Source: Calocera cornea HHB12733 (Eukaryota > Basidiomycota > Dacrymycetes > Dacrymycetales > Dacrymycetaceae). Taken from it: a stretch of 23,413 nt of DNA. The notes beneath the pieces are model-generated. The model ran no database searches, had not been told where the DNA came from, and saw only the letters and a list, made by a program, of their open reading frames with translations. Positions 19,868-23,413 of this stretch are shown here, piece by piece (the stretch's first letter is position 1; each line of letters begins with the position of its first letter). The stretch covers positions 27,130 through 50,542 of the forward strand of contig KV424107.1 in assembly GCA_001632435.1 (NCBI GenBank). The letters run 5' to 3'. The position numbers and the translations under genes were made by a program.

Positions 19868-20010
19868 GGAACTCGCAGAGATGCCTGCCCGATGTGACGT
19901 CGTCATTCGTTAATCGGGACAGAGGCGCGCCGAACGTGTCGCGAGCAAGACACGCGAGGGCTCGCTGAGACGCGCTTCACTGACGTGCACCCGACGAGCA
20001 AGGCAACTCA

Positions 20011-21250
20011 GGCGTTGCGTTGGCTTGCGAGGAGCACACGGCGTGTGGAGCATAGCGCGCCATGTCGCCCTTCCAGCCCTGCGAGAAACGAATAAAACCA
20101 TCGCTCTTCGAGGCTAGCGCGGAAGGTGAAGGATCCCTATTCGCGGGCCGCGCAAGAAGCGTGGAAGGGCTGGGAAGGCCGGTGCCGAACCCGATATGGA
20201 AATGGCCCTGCTGGCGCCGAAGCTGCCTGATCCGCACTAGCGCGAAATATGATTATGATTGTGGCACGAGCAGAGCGCCGATTACGCTGCAGGCCCGGAC
20301 GGTGAAATGTGCCGACAGTTGGATATTTCGGATGGAAACGCCGTTGCGCCGGGTCCGGAGATTGTGCCGGTCCCGGATGCATGTTCAGAGTTGCCCCGGC
20401 ACAGAGTAGCTTCCGGCGACACGTGTAGCGCCTAATTGCGAAGAAGACGCGCGCGAGGGTTCGCGGGACTTCGTCCCGACCATCATCTCGGTATCGATTT
20501 GACTTGACTTGTGAAAAGGATGGCTGGCGCGACCGTTCGGGACAGACACTGACTTTCATTGTTAATTAATGCGCCCCGTTCGGGGGATCGGAGTCGAGCT
20601 AAATCTGTCTTCCGACAGCCGCTCAGGGCATCGCACAGGATGCGACTTGCCGAGCGGGTGGTTGCAAGAAGACGCATCCATCTTCTGGTGATGGGATCGC
20701 AATCAAGTGCCGCAGCTGCAACCCGTACGTAGTTTTCGATAACAGAAAGCCCCAACTTTTCGCGGATGTAGCCGTGCGTGGGATGTGGAGCATGCGAACA
20801 AGATGAATGGGCAAGTCTCAGCGTAGGACAAAACAACCTTTTTGGCCCTGGACCCACCAGCTCGACATCCCCCGACCATGCATGGGCGTACATCACCCTC
20901 GCGCAATCCTTCCTACGCATCCGCATTTGCACATGACCTTGCCCAGCGAGTACTGTAGATCCGACAACAGTAACTAATGATGATGCAGTGTTTTCTAGAA
21001 ATACATTGATCCCTCCTTCAAGAATAACAACTATCGTGCACCGTGTAACTTGCACATCTGCGCCTGGCCAGCGTGGTATACACCTGCTTGGTATACATAC
21101 ATGTCTCCTCACCCCATGGGACTGACTCATACACCCCCCACTTCTATCCACCCACTTCTAGCCACCGCTTACACCCCCCGCCCCGGCTCGGCTTTGTACA
21201 GACGGCACGGCGCAGAGCGCTTGTGCTGTGGGCGCAACGGAACGCAACGC
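20011..21250. other. gene-poor stretch between DUF2235 copy 2 and the GT32 gene
   Basis: About 1.2 kb with no gene I can support. A minus-strand ORF spans 20483-21151, but it begins at GTG, has no recognisable domain and shows no splice-consistent partner. The stretch near 20980-21180 is AT-richer and probably holds the 3' UTR and terminator of the GT32 gene. No tRNA, rRNA or transposase was recognised. Confidence 0.5.
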
Positions 21251-22769
21251 TCAAGCGTCCGACCGCCTGTAAACGCCATTCTTCCACGACCCGGCAAACT
21301 TGTGCTCGACCATCGCCTGCTCGCTCGCGCTGCTCCCCGCGCCGAACATGCCCGTATTGGGGGAGAAGCCTGAGAAGGGCGTACTGTCAGCACTTGCCTG
21401 ATCCGCGGCCGCGGAGGAACGGAGGGAGGAAGGAAGGAAGGAAGGAAGGCAGCGTACCAGTGACAGGCAGGACGGTGACGTCTGCTACCCTTATGGGCTT
21501 GTCCAGCCCGCGCAGGAGCGGCCAAGAGAAGCTCGGCTCGCCCCTGCCGCAGCCTTGCCCGAGCCACCCCTTGCACTCCCGGGGCGCCGTCGCGCTCGTC
21601 AGGTACGTCAGGGCCGCGTCCGTGAACACGCCCGGGCCCGTCCACTCCATGACGCTCATGGGCCCGCCGAGCTCCTCGCGCACGTCCTTGATCTCCCACG
21701 GCCGGTTGTGCGCGCCGGCCTTGCCCTCCGGGTGCGTGGCGTTCTGCAGCACGAGCCACGAGGCCGCGAAGGCCGTCGCCGCGTGCACCCGGCGGAGCGC
21801 GTCGAGCATCATTGGGTGGTGCGGGGGGGCGGCGAGTGTCCACTGGACGATCTGCAGTGGCCGGGGCCACCACTGGTGCCAGTCCGGCCGCGTGCCAACG
21901 TCCGCTTCGACGCCGATGATGACGCCTCTCGGGGGGTCGCCGCGCTCCTCCTCGGCGCGGTCGCCCTCCCAAGCGAGCTCGGTCTGCTCGCCGAGCGCCG
22001 CATCCGACTGGGGGTCGACCGTCCACACCTCGGCGAACCGGCCCCAGCGCGAGATGGGCTTGAGGCAGACCGTGTCCGTGTCGCTGTACACGCCGCCCTC
22101 GAGCAGCAGCACGAGGTAGCGGAGCATGTCGCTCCGCAGCACTCCGCGCGGGAGGGTGTTCCACACCCAGGCGATCTCGCTCTCCTGTGGCGCGCCGAGC
22201 CACTCGCGCACCCACTGGTCTGCACCCTCGTCAGAGAGGAAAGTCCGGTTCCACCCATCCACATCCCGGTTCGTCTCCCACCACGTGCGTGTGGTGTCGA
22301 GCGGGGAGCTCTCCTCCGAGCGGTGTGTCTGCCAGATCTTCTTCGGGATCGGCGTGGGGGGGTTGGCGGGCGGGGTGGCGAGGGCTTGTATGAGCTCGGG
22401 GTGCAGGTGGGCGGGGAAGGCGCGGCGGACAAACTCGCCCAGCTGGTCGGCGTATGACTCGGGCGCGGAGATGTGGAACGAGGCGTCCGCCTCTTCTCCT
22501 AGCGATGTGAGGGGGGGTGATGGCGGGGGCAGCTCCGCGGGCTGCACAGGGTCGGGGATGTTCAGCTCGCTCGCTATCCGCGGGAGGGGCTGTGGGGACG
22601 CCGGGAGGGTTATGGTGAATGTGCGGAGGGATGGGCGGAGGAAGAGGAGGACGGCGAGGAGGAGGAGGAGTGCGAGCTGGAGAGCGCGCGAGTGTCGTTT
22701 TGTCCACATCTTGCTGGAGAAGGGCAGGGTGGTGGGCGAGCGCGGGGGCGCGAGGTCCATGGTGGACAT
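21251..22769 (-). CDS. GT32 family glycosyltransferase, OCH1-like type II membrane protein
   Basis: Predicted Golgi or ER sugar transferase; the family includes yeast OCH1 alpha-1,6-mannosyltransferase, but the donor and acceptor here are not known. Exons 22769-21458 and 21369-21251 with an 88-nt intron give 476 residues. A short basic cytoplasmic N-terminus (KRHSR) leads into a Leu-rich helix at about 29-46, typical of Golgi type II proteins. The catalytic domain opens with IPKKIWQTH (IWQTH 145-149). The DxD motif is Asp230-Thr-Asp232 in YSDTDTVCLKPI and binds nucleotide sugar with a metal. WTGPGVFTDA follows, and exon 2 ends with a GSWK block typical of the family C-terminus. Reading through the intron would append a low-complexity SFLPSFLPP tail. 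The first ATG (22769) is followed by a second at residue 4. Confidence 0.9.
21417..21449. repeat. GGAA microsatellite inside the GT32 intron
   Basis: Repeated GGAA/GGAG units lie within the only intron of the GT32 gene. On the coding strand they form a TTCC-rich pyrimidine stretch inside the intron, which helps explain its 88-nt length against about 50 nt elsewhere in the window. Confidence 0.8.
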
Positions 22770-23413
22770 TATCGGTTGTGCGGGCTGAGGGTGCCCGCTG
22801 CGGCGCTGCTTCTGCTTCTCCCCTCGCTGGAAGAGGTCGCGAAGCCGTGCAGGGGGTGCTGGTCGTGAGGAGAGAGGGCGAGACCGCGGTGTATGAGCGA
22901 GTGATGCGCACGAACGTGGATGGCCCGCCGATGCCCACCGTCGGCAATGCTGCGGATTCTATTTTTGAGCGGCCTGCCTGCTGCGGGTGGATATTAATGC
23001 GACTCACCTGTGCCAGCGCTACTAACGATTGCTTGACGACCCGCCCTTCTCTCAGTACAGTACAGTACTGCTCCTCGACCAGCTCATGCTCGTCAACCTC
23101 CCTCTCCCTCCGAGGCTGCAGCTCGCCCGCCAGTCTATTCCTGTCCCAAGCCAGCCAGCGCAGCAAGGTGCATGACGCATGACGCACACCCACCCTCCCG
23201 CGGTCTCGGGAACATTCCCGCCGCCCCTGGACCCTCGCCGCCCACCCCGCTGGCCCATTCAGTAGCACTGCCACCAGAGAATCTGGGTTGAGCTAACCTG
23301 AAGGCACGCCGGCGGCAGGCCCGTCTGGCAACTCGCGTCTCCTCGAGCTCGAGTCGTTCTCGGTCTTGACTTTCCGCCATCGATCCAGCGGAGGCATGTA
23401 GCCACGGAATCAA
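22770..23413. other. upstream region of the GT32 gene
   Basis: About 640 bp, GC-rich, with purine/pyrimidine-biased stretches and a short CAGTA repeat near 23055. It should hold the GT32 promoter and 5' UTR. A minus-strand ORF (23135-23413) with an Arg/Glu-rich start runs off the right edge; I cannot tell whether it is the beginning of another gene. Confidence 0.4.

Larger units (their letters stand above)
17384..20010. repeat. tandem segmental duplication, unit 2
   Basis: Right unit of the direct duplication: truncated oxidoreductase remnant, intact DUF2235 gene and upstream region. The end of unit 1 (CCTGCCGGATGTGACG near 17301 and GAGCAAGGCAATTCA near 17368) resembles the end of unit 2 (near 19885 and 19996). 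This fits a tandem copy with its right limit near 20010. The limits are approximate. Confidence 0.75.

Noticed and set aside
20483..21151. 222-codon minus-strand ORF
   Set aside because: Starts at GTG, no recognisable domain, codon use unlike the neighbouring genes, and stops cleanly without splice partners; plausible by chance.
21372..21455. SFLPSFLPPF low-complexity tail of the GT32 protein
   Set aside because: It is translated intron; splicing 21370-21457 gives the conserved GSWK family C-terminus.
1..23413. tRNA, rRNA or CRISPR features
   Set aside because: I found no cloverleaf with a convincing TTCRANNC arm, no rRNA-like conserved segments, and no regularly spaced direct repeats.
23135..23413. 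Minus-strand ORF with Arg/Glu-rich start at the right edge as a gene
   Set aside because: Truncated by the window, no domain, and the space before the GT32 start is too short for an ordinary continuation; undecidable here.

Overview
The window looks like nuclear DNA of a filamentous basidiomycete, most likely an agaricomycete. The evidence is GC-rich coding sequence, many 46-60 nt GT-AG introns, pyrimidine-rich gene starts, and protein types common in that group: single-pass membrane proteins with cytoplasmic PPxY tails, DUF2235 hydrolases and a GT32 glycosyltransferase. I see no bacterial-style operons, tRNA, rRNA or CRISPR. All exon models were built by hand from splice signals, reading phase and comparison between paralogues inside the window.

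Left part (1-12410). A plus-strand gene (653-2773) encodes a membrane-anchored, low-complexity protein ending in a PPxY motif. Four minus-strand paralogues follow (called A-D here: 3234-~4946, 5648-7508, 8106-9943, 10580-12410). Each has two related extracellular-type modules, a Ser/Thr/Gly-rich stalk, one transmembrane helix, and a cytoplasmic tail with a conserved DLVxxLNQRLR block and a terminal PPxY. B and C are near-twins of exactly 509 codons each. D is older. A is the most diverged, and its 5' end does not resolve into a clean start.

Middle part (13259-20010). A FAD-dependent oxidoreductase of the fumarate reductase/tricarballylate dehydrogenase type (13259-14866, one intron) converges on a nine-exon DUF2235 alpha/beta-hydrolase gene (15040-16782). 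The 3' third of the oxidoreductase, the whole hydrolase gene and its upstream region were then duplicated in tandem. This left a decayed oxidoreductase fragment (17384-17804) beside a second intact hydrolase gene (17991-19739). A 353-bp element with 11-bp perfect terminal inverted repeats lies in the upstream region of the first hydrolase copy and is missing from the second, so it resembles a MITE that arrived after the duplication.

Right part (20011-23413). About 1.2 kb without a supportable gene is followed by a minus-strand type II membrane glycosyltransferase of family GT32, OCH1-like (21251-22769, one intron), and its GC-rich upstream region.

The most interesting signals are the four-gene membrane-protein array with a shared tail code, partly found also in the unrelated neighbour at 653-2773, and the tandem duplication with its truncated passenger and MITE-like insertion.
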